DNA from: Corallococcus sp.
GTDB taxonomy: Bacteria > Bacillota > Clostridia > Christensenellales > CAG-314
Length of the DNA: 58,836 nt
Assembly (NCBI GenBank): GCA_023665205.1
Contig: JAMPEJ010000007.1
Coordinates: forward strand, 1 to 58,836
Reading direction: 5' to 3'
This document shows positions 45,390-54,863 of the stretch, one piece after another. The translations under genes were made by a program, and so were the position numbers. Every line of letters begins with the position of its first letter. Position 1 is the stretch's first letter. The notes beneath the pieces were generated by a model. The model was not told where the DNA came from. It ran no database searches and worked only from the letters and a program-made list of their open reading frames with translations.

Positions 45390-48300
45390 CTATTCTTCAA
45401 CAGAATCGGCTTCGTCGTAACCTTCGTCCGCCTTTGTAACCAATTCCATATCGCGGTACTGCTTTAATCCCGTTCCCGCAGAAATCATCTTGCCGATGAT
45501 GACGTTTTCCTTCAAGCCGTACAGCGGATCGCACTTGTTTTTGATTGCCGCTTCCGTAAGCACTCGAGATGTTTCCTGGAAGGATGCCGCCGAAAGGAAA
45601 CTGTCCGTCGCAAGCGACGCCTTGGTAATACCGAGCAGTATTCTCTTTGCCGTTGCAGGCACGCCGTCTTCTTCCAAAGCCTTGTTGTTTTCCGCCTCGA
45701 ACGTGAATATATCCACCACTTCGCCCGGCAGCATATCGGTAGTACCTGCGTCTTCGATACGAACCTTACGTAACATTTGGCGCACGATAACTTCCACGTG
45801 TTTGTCGTTGATTTCTACGCCGTTGGTGCGGTACGTTGCCTGTACTTCCTTGACCAAATACTCCTCTACTGCGCGCAGACCTTTTGTCGAGAGCAGATCT
45901 TGCGGATAGATAGAACCTTCTGTAAGCGGAGTTCCGCTTTCCACCGTATCGCCGTCGTGTACTTTGATACGCGCGGTGTAAGGTATTGCATATTCCTTTG
46001 TCTTTCCGTTTGCGTCGGTGACCTGCACCACTTTGCGCTCGGTGTTTTGAGGAACGGTAACTTTTCCGTTGACCTCGCATATGATTGCGCATCCTTTGGG
46101 TTTGCGCGCCTCGAACAATTCCTCTACGCGAGGCAAACCTTGCGTGATATCGTCGCTGGTTGCAACGCCGCCGGTATGGAACGTACGCATGGTCAACTGA
46201 GTTCCCGGTTCGCCGATAGACTGCGCTGCGATTACACCCACGGCTTCGCCGAGGTTGACGGGTTTTCCCGTTGCCATATTTGCGCCGTAGCACTTGCAGC
46301 ACACGCCGTGCTCGCTGCGGCAGGTCAACACCGTTCTCATATACAATTTGTCTATGCCGGCCTTGACGATCTCTTTTGCCAAATCGTCGTTTATCATAGT
46401 GTCGCCGTGGCAAATAAGTTCGCCCGTTTGGGGATTTACCACGTCGTCGATAACGTATTTGCCCACGATACGGTCTTGGAATTTTTCGATGATCTCGTCC
46501 TTACCGGAGCCACGGAAGGCCTCTATCATCATACCTTGAGGACGGGAACCTTGCGAACAGTCTTCTTCGCGGACGATAACGTTTTGCGCTACGTCTACCA
46601 AACGACGCGTAAGGTAACCTGAGTCTGCCGTTTTCAAAGCCGTATCCGCCAAACCTTTACGGCCGCCGTGCGATGAAATGAAGTATTCCAAAACGGACAA
46701 ACCTTCGCGGAAGCAAGCCTTAACCGGCAACTCGATGGTGCGTCCCGAAGGATCGCTCATCAGTCCGCGCATTCCGCACAACTGACGAATTTGGTTCATG
46801 CTGCCGCGGGCGCCGGAATCTGCCATCATCCAAATGGGGTTGTCCTCTTCCATGACGTTTTTGACCAAATCTTCTACTTTGCCGGCAACGTTTTTCCACA
46901 CTTCGATAACCGACTTGTAGCGCTCGTTTTCCGTAAGGAAACCTTCGTTATAATTTTCTTCTATAGCGATGACTTCCTTTTCCGCGTCGCGCAGAATAGC
47001 CTGCTTTTCCGTAGGAATGTTCATGTCGAACACGCTGGTAGTCAGTCCGCTTATCGTGCTGTACTTGTATCCGAGCGCCTTGACGTTATCCAACATTATT
47101 GCCGTAGGCGTGGTACCGCGCAGTTTGAAGCACTTTTCTACGATTTGAGAAAGTTGTTTTTTGCCCACCAAATATTTTTTGGGAGAGGAAACAAGCATTT
47201 CTTTGGTCAACTCCATAGGAATGCCCAACGTGCGGCGTTCGATTTGTTTTTCCGCCAAAATTTCCGCGTCGACGATATCGGAGTCGCTTTCGGCGGAACT
47301 GTCCGCATAATCGTAGTAAATTGCCTGACAGAAAATCATGCGACCTACGGTCGTCCAAATTTTACGACCGTCATCAAGTTTGATGTTTACCACGTTTTGC
47401 AATGTGATGTCGTGCGCTACGTACGCTTCGTACGCTTCGTCAAAGCTACTGTAAAACTTTGCTTTGCGCAGCAGTTCCACTTCGTCGGCCGTAAGCGCGC
47501 GCGCTTTACGCGTTTCGTCGTAGAGTTCGATAATCTTGGCAGTTTCAGCCGCATTACCGCGAACGGTGGTAAGGTAGTAGCAACCCAATACCATGTCCTG
47601 CGTGGGAGAAATAACGGGTTTTCCGTCGGAAAGTTTAAGAATATTGTTAGCCGCAAGCATCAAATACCTTGCTTCCGTCTGAGCCTCGATAGAAAGAGGT
47701 ACGTGTACCGCCATCTGGTCGCCGTCGAAGTCGGCGTTAAACGCAGTACAAGCAAGCGGGTGCAGTTTGATTGCGCGACCCTCTATTAAAACGGGCTCGA
47801 ATGCCTGAATAGACAAACGGTGCAACGTGGGCGCGCGGTTAAGCATTACGGGGTGGTCTTTGATGACTCCTTCCAAAATATCCCAAACTTTTGCGTCGGC
47901 GCGTTCTACGCGTTTCTTTGCAGATTTAACGTTGTGGCACTGATTGGTTTCCACCAACTTTTTCATTACGAACGGCTTGAACAATTCCAAAGCCATTTCC
48001 TTGGGGATACCGCATTGATGAAGTTTGAGTTCCGGACCGACTACGATAACAGAACGACCGGAGTAGTCCACACGTTTTCCCAAAAGGTTTTGACGGAAAC
48101 GTCCCTGCTTACCGCGAAGCAATCCGGACAAGGACTTCAACTCGCGGTTTCCTGCGCCCGTTTGGGGACGCTTGCTGCGGCCGTTATCCAACAAGCTGTC
48201 GACAGCATCCTGCAACATACGTTTTTCGTTGTTGATAAGAATTTCCGGCGCGTTGATTTCGATAAGCCTTTTTAAGCGATTGTTGCGGTTGATAACTCTG

Positions 48301-49178
48301 CGGTACAAGTCGTTCAGATCGCTTGTGGCGTATCTGCCGCCGTCAAGGGGAACCATCGCCCTCAGTTCCGGAGGCAAAACGGGCAGAACCGTCAAAATCA
48401 TCCATTCGGGACGGTTGCCGCTCTTGCGGAAAGATTCCACAATATCCAAACGCTTGATTGCGCGGACTTTCTTCGCGCCTTGATTGGTGCTTTGCACCGT
48501 CTTACGCAATTCAACAGCCTCGGCTTCCAAATCGATATTCTGCAACAATTCGCGCACCGCTTCCGCTCCTGTACCGGCGCGGAAGTTTTTGGAAGGATCT
48601 TCCTTGGCGGCAGCCTGCGCTTCGCGGTATTCGCCCATTGTCAGGATCTGCTTGTATTGCATACCGCTGTTCATGGGATCTATAACTACGTAACTTTGGA
48701 AATTGATAAGCTGTTCCAAATACTTGGGCGACATATCCAGAATGAGTCCCATTCTGGAAGGAGTGCCGCGGAAGTACCAAATGTGAGATACGGGAGCGGC
48801 CAGTTCGATATGTCCCATACGCTCGCGACGCACCTTGGATTTTGTTACTTTTACTCCGCACTTTTCGCACACTACGCCTTTGTAGCGTATACGTTTATAT
48901 TTACCGCAGTGACATTCCCAGTCTTTTACAGGCCCGAAAATTCTTTCGCAAAACAAACCGTCTTTTTCCGGCTTTTGCGTGCGGTAGTTGATTGTTTCGG
49001 ATTTTTTAACTTCGCCGTAGGACCATTCGCGAATTTTTTCGGGAGAGGCAATGCCGATTTGGATAGAATCGAAATCGTTCATAATGCCGCGTCTTGCCAA
49101 TGCGTTGGATTTGAGCGAAGATATGGCTTGTCCGCTGAGTTGTGCAGCTCTGACGCCGTTTGTTTGTTCTATACTCAT
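45390..49178 (-). CDS. rpoC: RNA polymerase subunit beta'
   Basis: 1262 residues. Zinc finger ([20 protein letters not shown], about 70-90), catalytic [12 protein letters not shown], trigger-loop region and a second zinc site ([13 protein letters not shown]). The start at 49178 (MSIEQTNG) has GGGAGG ten bases upstream; an ATG 18 bases earlier has none. It begins 17 bases after the rpoB stop codon. Length is normal for Firmicutes. There is a short N-terminal extension (about 40 residues) before the usual [23 protein letters not shown]. Confidence 0.98.
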   Translation of the reverse strand: MSIEQTNGVRAAQLSGQAISSLKSNALARRGIMNDFDSIQIGIASPEKIREWSYGEVKKSETINYRTQKPEKDGLFCERIFGPVKDWECHCGKYKRIRYKGVVCEKCGVKVTKSKVRRERMGHIELAAPVSHIWYFRGTPSRMGLILDMSPKYLEQLINFQSYVVIDPMNSGMQYKQILTMGEYREAQAAAKEDPSKNFRAGTGAEAVRELLQNIDLEAEAVELRKTVQSTNQGAKKVRAIKRLDIVESFRKSGNRPEWMILTVLPVLPPELRAMVPLDGGRYATSDLNDLYRRVINRNNRLKRLIEINAPEILINNEKRMLQDAVDSLLDNGRSKRPQTGAGNRELKSLSGLLRGKQGRFRQNLLGKRVDYSGRSVIVVGPELKLHQCGIPKEMALELFKPFVMKKLVETNQCHNVKSAKKRVERADAKVWDILEGVIKDHPVMLNRAPTLHRLSIQAFEPVLIEGRAIKLHPLACTAFNADFDGDQMAVHVPLSIEAQTEARYLMLAANNILKLSDGKPVISPTQDMVLGCYYLTTVRGNAAETAKIIELYDETRKARALTADEVELLRKAKFYSSFDEAYEAYVAHDITLQNVVNIKLDDGRKIWTTVGRMIFCQAIYYDYADSSAESDSDIVDAEILAEKQIERRTLGIPMELTKEMLVSSPKKYLVGKKQLSQIVEKCFKLRGTTPTAIMLDNVKALGYKYSTISGLTTSVFDMNIPTEKQAILRDAEKEVIAIEENYNEGFLTENERYKSVIEVWKNVAGKVEDLVKNVMEEDNPIWMMADSGARGSMNQIRQLCGMRGLMSDPSGRTIELPVKACFREGLSVLEYFISSHGGRKGLADTALKTADSGYLTRRLVDVAQNVIVREEDCSQGSRPQGMMIEAFRGSGKDEIIEKFQDRIVGKYVIDDVVNPQTGELICHGDTMINDDLAKEIVKAGIDKLYMRTVLTCRSEHGVCCKCYGANMATGKPVNLGEAVGVIAAQSIGEPGTQLTMRTFHTGGVATSDDITQGLPRVEELFEARKPKGCAIICEVNGKVTVPQNTERKVVQVTDANGKTKEYAIPYTARIKVHDGDTVESGTPLTEGSIYPQDLLSTKGLRAVEEYLVKEVQATYRTNGVEINDKHVEVIVRQMLRKVRIEDAGTTDMLPGEVVDIFTFEAENNKALEEDGVPATAKRILLGITKASLATDSFLSAASFQETSRVLTEAAIKNKCDPLYGLKENVIIGKMISAGTGLKQYRDMELVTKADEGYDEADSVEE

Positions 49179-49195
49179 AAATTCGTAACCTCCCA

Positions 49196-52100
49196 TTACT
49201 TGTCGTCTTCGTCGCCGAGAAGATCGTCTAAGTCGTCGTCATCGTCCAAACCGAGATCATCGTCATCGTCTTCGGTCAAAGCGTCAAGCAAGTTATCCAA
49301 TCCGTCGGAGTCCAAGTCGTCGTCCGCAGTTGTGCCGTCGTCCCCTCCGAACAGATCCGACAAAGAGTCTTCGCCGTCGTCGAACAGACTGTCCAAACTG
49401 AAATCGTCGTCTTCTTCGCTGTAATCCTGACCTTCCGTATGGATATTGACTTCGTCCTCGTCGGAGAAACTGTGCATGGCTTGTTTGCGTTCCTCTTGCT
49501 CGTTAAGCATAACTTCGTTGTAATCTGCCTCGTCGTCTATGCTGTCGCGAACGATGATTTCTTCCTTGTCGGCGGAAAGCACCTTGACGTCCAAAGCCAA
49601 AGACTGCAATTCCTTGATAAGGACTTTGAAACTTTCCGGAATGCCGGGATCGGGGATATTTTCGCCCTTGACAATACTTTCGTATGTTTTTACGCGTCCA
49701 ACGACGTCGTCGGACTTGACCGTCAGTATTTCTTGCAAAACGTTAGCCGCGCCGTATGCTTCCAACGCCCAAACTTCCATTTCTCCGAAACGCTGTCCGC
49801 CGAATTGCGCCTTGCCGCCCAAAGGCTGCTGCGTAACCAAACTGTACGGACCTGTGCTTCTTGCGTGGATTTTGTCGTCTACCAAGTGAACGAGTTTGAG
49901 GTAGTACATATAACCGACGGTAACACGGTTTTCAAACGGTTCGCCTGTACGTCCGTCGTAAAGTTGAACTTTTCCGTCCACCTTGCCGGTTTCGGGATTT
50001 ACCATTCCGTTTTCCTCGAACAGCTGACGGATTTCAGCCTCGCTTGCGCCGTCAAATACGGGGGTTGCGATCTTCCAACCGAGATACTTGGAGATAAGTC
50101 CCAAGTGTACTTCTAAAACCTGTCCGATATTCATACGGGAAGGAACGCCCAACGGGTTAAGCACTATTTGCAACGGAGTTCCGTCCTCCATGAAGGGCAT
50201 GTCTTCTTCCGGCAAAATGCGGGAAACTACACCCTTGTTACCGTGACGACCCGCCATTTTGTCGCCGACGGAAATCTTACGTTTTTGCGCTATATAAACG
50301 CGCACGAGTTTGGATACGCCGGGGTCAAGTTCATCCTTGTTTTCACGGGTGAATACTTTGACGTCTACGACGATACCGCCCTCGCCGTTAGGCACGCGGA
50401 GCGACGTGTCGCGCACTTCGCGGGCTTTTTCCGAGAAAATCGCGCGGAGCAAACGCTCTTCGGGCGTGAGGTCGGTTTCTCCTTTCGGAGTAACTTTACC
50501 CACCAAAATATCGCCGGGACGAACTTCGGCGCCGATACGGATAACGCCGCCTTCGTCAAGATCTTTCAACGCGTCTTCGCCGACGTTGGGAATATCGCGG
50601 GTAAACTCTTCCGGTCCGAGTTTGGTTTCGCGGCACTCTATTTCGTGCTCTTCTATGTGGATAGAAGTAAACGCATCTTCCTTGACCAGTTTTTCGGAAA
50701 GCAAAACAGCGTCTTCGTAGTTGTAGCCTTCCCACGTCATAAAGCCGATAAGTATGTTACGTCCCAAGGCAAGTTCGCCTCCGTCCGTAGAAGGACCGTC
50801 CGCAAGAACTTGACCCTTTTTGACTTTGTCGCCTTTTTTGACGATTATCTTTTGATTTATGCACGTGCCTTGGTTGGAACGCACAAACTTTTTCAAAGTG
50901 TAATTTTGCAACGTGCCGTTGTTGTTTTGCACCACGATTTTTTCGTCCGTAGCGTGCAATACTACGCCGTCGTCGGATGCAATGACCATAACGCCGCTGT
51001 CGTAGGCAATACGAGCCTCGATACCTGTCGCAACAATGGGCGCTTCCGGCTTGATAAGCGGAACGGCCTGACGTTGCATGTTACTGCCCATCAACGCGCG
51101 GTTGGTATCGTCGTTTTCCAAGAAAGGAATAAGGCTTGTAGCAACGGAAATGAGCTGACGCGGAGATACGTCTATGTAATCTACGCGTTCGCGGGGAAAT
51201 TCCAATATTTCCTCTCTGCGACGGCAGGTGATACGTTCGTTTTGGAAATAGCCGTTTTTATCCAACGGCTCGTTGGCCTGACCTATGATGTACTTGTCCT
51301 CTTCGTCTGCGGTAAGATACTCTACAAAGTCAGTGACCGTATGGTGAATCTTGTCCACGCGACGGTAAGGCGCCTCGATAAAACCGTACTCGTTGATACG
51401 GGCGTATCCCGCAAGCGAAGTGATAAGACCAATGTTTTGTCCTTCCGGCGTTTCTATCGGGCACATACGTCCGTAGTGTGTGTAGTGAACGTCGCGGACT
51501 TCAAAGGTCGCGCGTTCGCGATTCAAACCGCCGGGACCCAAGGCGGAGAGTTTACGTTTGTGCGTAAGTTCCGCAATCGGGTTGGATTGATCCATAAATT
51601 GCGACAGCTGAGAAGAACCGAAGAATTCCTTGATTGCGGAAGACACGGGGCGCACGTTGATTAGCGTTTGCGGCGTGGCTTTGCTTGTTTCCTGCACGGC
51701 CATACGCTCGCGAATGACGCGTTCCAAGCGTGAAATACCAATGCGGAATTGGTTTTGTAACAATTCGCCTACGGAACGGATACGACGATTGCCCAAGTGG
51801 TCGATGTCGTCGGTCGTACCGATACCGTACTTCATGCACAGGTTGTAGTTTACCGTGGAAATAATATCCTGACGTGTGATATGTTTGGAGACGAGTTCGT
51901 CCTTACGCGCCTTGATTGCCGCGCAAGTATCCTCCGTAGTCATTTGGTTTGCCAAAATTTCGTGCAGCACTTCGCTGTCGACAAGTTCGCTTATACCCAA
52001 CGCTTTGAAATCCACGTCGGCAAAACGCTTGTCGTAAGCGATCGCATAAAGATGCGCGTCTACTGTGCGGTTGCCGATAACCTTTACTTTGGGGCATTCG

Positions 52101-53587
52101 TTTGCCAAAACTATTACGCCGGCAGTGTTGCACTTGTACACGCTATATCCGTTTTCAAAAGCAATCGCGGCGGCTTCGGCAACGGTAATTTCCCCCTTGC
52201 GTTCGTCGTATGTGGCGTTGGGCAATTCGCAAAGCACGCGTCCGCTGGCGTCGATATTTTCGCCGTAAACGTCCAAAACGCCCTTTTCCGCCATCAGCAC
52301 GCAGCCGAGGTGCTTGGCAAGAATCTGTTCGTAATCGTGCGCCGTCTGAGCGCTTGTAGCGGAATAAACTTCCGAATAGGTTTCCTGATTTGTGTAAATC
52401 TCGTTTACGCCGCTGTGTTGAATATCGTTGGCGTCAGCCTCGGAAAGTTCCGTTCCGGCTTTGATAGTGCGCGACGCGGGAACAGTAACGTCGGCATCCA
52501 AATAAGCGCCGACCGCCTTGTTGTAAAACGCAGGCTTATTGCTTACGGCAAAAGTTTCCGTAGCGCCCTTGTCCGTCAAAATACTGATTTCCTGCACCAC
52601 TCCGCTCTGTGCGATTTGCTCGGCTTGTTCGCGCGTAAGGCATGTGTACTTGGGCAAAGTTGTAAGTTTAACTTCCACGTCCTTTCCCAAAGTGAGCCCG
52701 GCAATGCGGGTTTTGAGCGCCAATTTTTTGTTATATTTGTAGCGGCCTACTTTTGCAAGGTCGTAACGCTTTGCATCGAACAAAAGGTCGTTCAAAGTTT
52801 TTTGTACGGATTCGTCCGTGGGAATTTCGCCCGGGCGCAGACGCTTGTAGATTTCTACCAAAGACTCTTGGTCGGTTGCCGTGTCGTCGCGCGCAAACGT
52901 CAACGCCAAAACGGGATCGTACGCCAAAACCGACGCGATCAGGTTGCCGCTGCGGTTTTCGCGGTTGATGCCGTCGTGCAATATACCGCGCAAAAGCACC
53001 GTGATGGGCAGTTTGCGGTTACGGTCGATATGCACGTAAAGCAAATCGTTGTTGCTGTCGTGCTCTATTTCCAACCAAGCGCCGCGACTGGGCATTGCCG
53101 TTGTGTTATACGTAGGTTTGCCGTTTTTGTTTAGTTCGGCAGTGCAGTATACGCCCGGCGAACGCACGATCTGAGATACGATTACGCGTTCTGCTCCGTT
53201 TATGATGAAACTGCCCGTCTCAGTCATGAGAGGGAAGTCGCCCATAAACACTTCCTGATCCAAAAACTCGCCCGTGCCTTTGTTCGTCAAACGGACGGTA
53301 AGGCGCAGAGGGCTGGCGTAGGTAGCGTCACGCAGACGGCACTCGGCCTCGGAATACTTTGGAGCGGCATCCAAACGGTGATCCAAAAACTCCAAACGGA
53401 AGTGTCCGGTCATATCCTCAATGGGCGAAAAGTCCTCGAAAACCTCGCGGATACCTTCGTCCAAAAACGTTTGGTAACTGTGCTTTTGCACCTCTATAAG
53501 GTTAGGCAAAGGCAGCACTTCCGTGGTTTTGGAGAACGATTTTCTTTCGTGGTTGCCGTACTTTACGGTCTTGATGTCTTGTGGCAT
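49196..53587 (-). CDS. rpoB: RNA polymerase subunit beta, with insertion and long acidic tail
   Basis: 1463 residues against about 1180-1240 in most Firmicutes. The rifampicin region [34 protein letters not shown] (around 655-690) is wild type. The extra length is in two places: an expanded domain before it (roughly residues 330-560, e.g. [37 protein letters not shown]), and a C-terminal tail of about 120 residues that is nearly all Asp/Glu/Ser/Leu ([21 protein letters not shown] ... [18 protein letters not shown]). ATG 53587 has GAGGAG at eight bases; an in-frame TTG two codons earlier is too close. Confidence 0.97.
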   Translation of the reverse strand: MPQDIKTVKYGNHERKSFSKTTEVLPLPNLIEVQKHSYQTFLDEGIREVFEDFSPIEDMTGHFRLEFLDHRLDAAPKYSEAECRLRDATYASPLRLTVRLTNKGTGEFLDQEVFMGDFPLMTETGSFIINGAERVIVSQIVRSPGVYCTAELNKNGKPTYNTTAMPSRGAWLEIEHDSNNDLLYVHIDRNRKLPITVLLRGILHDGINRENRSGNLIASVLAYDPVLALTFARDDTATDQESLVEIYKRLRPGEIPTDESVQKTLNDLLFDAKRYDLAKVGRYKYNKKLALKTRIAGLTLGKDVEVKLTTLPKYTCLTREQAEQIAQSGVVQEISILTDKGATETFAVSNKPAFYNKAVGAYLDADVTVPASRTIKAGTELSEADANDIQHSGVNEIYTNQETYSEVYSATSAQTAHDYEQILAKHLGCVLMAEKGVLDVYGENIDASGRVLCELPNATYDERKGEITVAEAAAIAFENGYSVYKCNTAGVIVLANECPKVKVIGNRTVDAHLYAIAYDKRFADVDFKALGISELVDSEVLHEILANQMTTEDTCAAIKARKDELVSKHITRQDIISTVNYNLCMKYGIGTTDDIDHLGNRRIRSVGELLQNQFRIGISRLERVIRERMAVQETSKATPQTLINVRPVSSAIKEFFGSSQLSQFMDQSNPIAELTHKRKLSALGPGGLNRERATFEVRDVHYTHYGRMCPIETPEGQNIGLITSLAGYARINEYGFIEAPYRRVDKIHHTVTDFVEYLTADEEDKYIIGQANEPLDKNGYFQNERITCRRREEILEFPRERVDYIDVSPRQLISVATSLIPFLENDDTNRALMGSNMQRQAVPLIKPEAPIVATGIEARIAYDSGVMVIASDDGVVLHATDEKIVVQNNNGTLQNYTLKKFVRSNQGTCINQKIIVKKGDKVKKGQVLADGPSTDGGELALGRNILIGFMTWEGYNYEDAVLLSEKLVKEDAFTSIHIEEHEIECRETKLGPEEFTRDIPNVGEDALKDLDEGGVIRIGAEVRPGDILVGKVTPKGETDLTPEERLLRAIFSEKAREVRDTSLRVPNGEGGIVVDVKVFTRENKDELDPGVSKLVRVYIAQKRKISVGDKMAGRHGNKGVVSRILPEEDMPFMEDGTPLQIVLNPLGVPSRMNIGQVLEVHLGLISKYLGWKIATPVFDGASEAEIRQLFEENGMVNPETGKVDGKVQLYDGRTGEPFENRVTVGYMYYLKLVHLVDDKIHARSTGPYSLVTQQPLGGKAQFGGQRFGEMEVWALEAYGAANVLQEILTVKSDDVVGRVKTYESIVKGENIPDPGIPESFKVLIKELQSLALDVKVLSADKEEIIVRDSIDDEADYNEVMLNEQEERKQAMHSFSDEDEVNIHTEGQDYSEEDDDFSLDSLFDDGEDSLSDLFGGDDGTTADDDLDSDGLDNLLDALTEDDDDDLGLDDDDDLDDLLGDEDDK

Positions 53588-53727
53588 TGACAAAACTCCT
53601 CAAAAAAATTTTTCTAAAAATATTGCCGAAAAAAGTTGCAAATCGGCGAACGTTGTGCTATGTTAGTCTTACTTAGACAACGTACTGCCGCGCAAAATTT
53701 GCGGTCACAGGACGGCTTTAAGTACGA

Positions 53728-53775
53728 TTTTTAGGGCGCTATGCGACAAAATATCGGGGAAATGCCCCCTAAAAA
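53728..53775 (-). other. Stable hairpins in the rpoB leader
   Basis: Perfect 9-bp stem TTTTTAGGG (53728-53736) and CCCTAAAAA (53767-53775), with an inner GGGG/CCCC hairpin possible; next to it CCTAA/TTAGG (53788-53816). The leader of about 245 bases is therefore highly structured and may attenuate or be processed. Confidence 0.5.
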
Positions 53776-53836
53776 TGCCGACCAAGACCCTAAAAAAGGC
53801 AAAAAATCCCCCTTAGGCGCAAACTTGTACTGATAT

Positions 53837-53865
53837 ATACTAACACTATTGCGGTCAATAGTCAA
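53837..53865 (-). promoter_or_regulatory. Promoter of the rpoBC-str operon
   Basis: Minus strand: TTGACT (53860-53865), 17 bases, TAGTAT (53837-53842). A second overlapping TTGACC lies seven bases on. Confidence 0.65.
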
Positions 53866-54064
53866 AGGCTATTTCACTAATAGTATCAAAAAATAATTAT
53901 TAAAATATTTTTTCATTATTGCCGCTCGCAGCAGATGCGGCAGAGAAAAATGACGACCGTATATTGATTTAACTGCGACGCAACGGACCTGTTCGCCAAA
54001 ATAGCAATTGAAAGCCTAGACTAAACAGCGGTTTAGGGTAACGAAACAACTGAAAGCTTAAATT
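53866..54064. other. Intergenic stretch without a gene
   Basis: Part of the 540-base gap between rpoB and the GNAT gene. Apart from the rpoB promoter and leader on one side and the GNAT terminator on the other I see no gene or clear structure. Confidence 0.5.
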
Positions 54065-54097
54065 AAAAAGAAGCAGTATTGCACTACTTCTTTTTTT
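54065..54097. terminator. Terminator of the GNAT gene
   Basis: AAAGAAGCAGT/ACTACTTCTTT stem with one mismatch and loop ATTGC, T-run on the plus side, A-run on the minus side. Confidence 0.65.
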
Positions 54098-54128
54098 GTT
54101 TCAAATTGCACATATGTGCAGATTTACG

Positions 54129-54668
54129 TTATACAAGTTTTGCCGTTTTGACGTCAACGTTAGCGTCGAGATATGCGCGGAAAGCATCGTACTGCGGTTG
54201 AGTCAGCGGCGCGCCGTAGGACAACACCAACAGCGGCAAGTCAGGATCGGCCGCTCGGTAATGCGGTTGTATGTGAGCATACGGATTTTCCTCCATGCCG
54301 TTGCGTTTGTAAAAAGCAATACGCCGGCGCGTAATATCGTCGACAGGAAGTTCGGCCTCCAAAATAAACGGTTTTGGAAGGTTTTCGGTAAGCAGGCGCA
54401 GCGTTGCACTGCCGAAGCCGCCGTTGCGCTTATCCGGAACAATGCAAAAATTTTCAAAATAGATAAAGTCCAACGCATCGAAATATCCCACGACGCCGAC
54501 CGCCTCATTGCCGTCCATGATAGCGCAGAGTCGGTAATCGGGGTGACGCATCACTTGCCGTTGCAGTTCGTCGTCGCGTCGCTCCTCGGCAGGGAAACTG
54601 ACTTTGAGCAACTTCATTGCCCAAGCATACATATGTTCATTTGTTATTATGCGTTGTAAGGTAATCAT
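54129..54668 (-). CDS. GNAT-family N-acetyltransferase, predicted leaderless
   Basis: 179 residues. A GNAT fold is visible: strand GNEAVGVVGYFDALDFIYFENFCIV, then the acetyl-CoA loop DKRNGGFGSATLRLL, then DITRRRIAFYKRNGM and a C-terminal part. This layout is common in Firmicutes; the substrate is unknown. The start at 54668 (MITLQRIITNEH) lies only six bases after a TATACT -10 box with no Shine-Dalgarno; an upstream ATG at 54719 would precede the promoter. So this mRNA appears to start at its own AUG. Confidence 0.8.
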   Translation of the reverse strand: MITLQRIITNEHMYAWAMKLLKVSFPAEERRDDELQRQVMRHPDYRLCAIMDGNEAVGVVGYFDALDFIYFENFCIVPDKRNGGFGSATLRLLTENLPKPFILEAELPVDDITRRRIAFYKRNGMEENPYAHIQPHYRAADPDLPLLVLSYGAPLTQPQYDAFRAYLDANVDVKTAKLV

Positions 54669-54674
54669 AATACT

Positions 54675-54703
54675 AGTATAACAAAAATCAATACTATTGA
54701 CAA
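54675..54703 (-). promoter_or_regulatory. Promoter of the GNAT gene, predicted leaderless
   Basis: Minus strand: TTGTCA (54698-54703), 17 bases, TATACT (54675-54680), six bases, ATG. Same geometry as the dinB promoter. Confidence 0.72.
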
Positions 54704-54707
54704 CAAT

Positions 54708-54737
54708 AAAACACTTCAACTAATGCCGAAGTGTTTT
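54708..54737. terminator. Terminator of the helicase gene
   Basis: 10-bp stem AAAACACTTC/GAAGTGTTTT with a ten-base loop; about 125 bases after the helicase stop and just before the GNAT promoter. Confidence 0.75.
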
Positions 54738-54863
54738 ATATCTCTTACAGAGTAATCAAATTTGCACGGAATGATTGTTCTTTTCTGCGCATACCATGTA
54801 GCTGTAATTGTTACGATTAGAATATTTTTATTAGTATATAATTTTCAATAATTATCTTTATTC

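Noticed and set aside
47000..53000. Long open frames on the plus strand opposite rpoB and rpoC
   Set aside because: They are out-of-frame shadows of highly expressed genes with strong codon bias; none has a ribosome binding site or a known motif.
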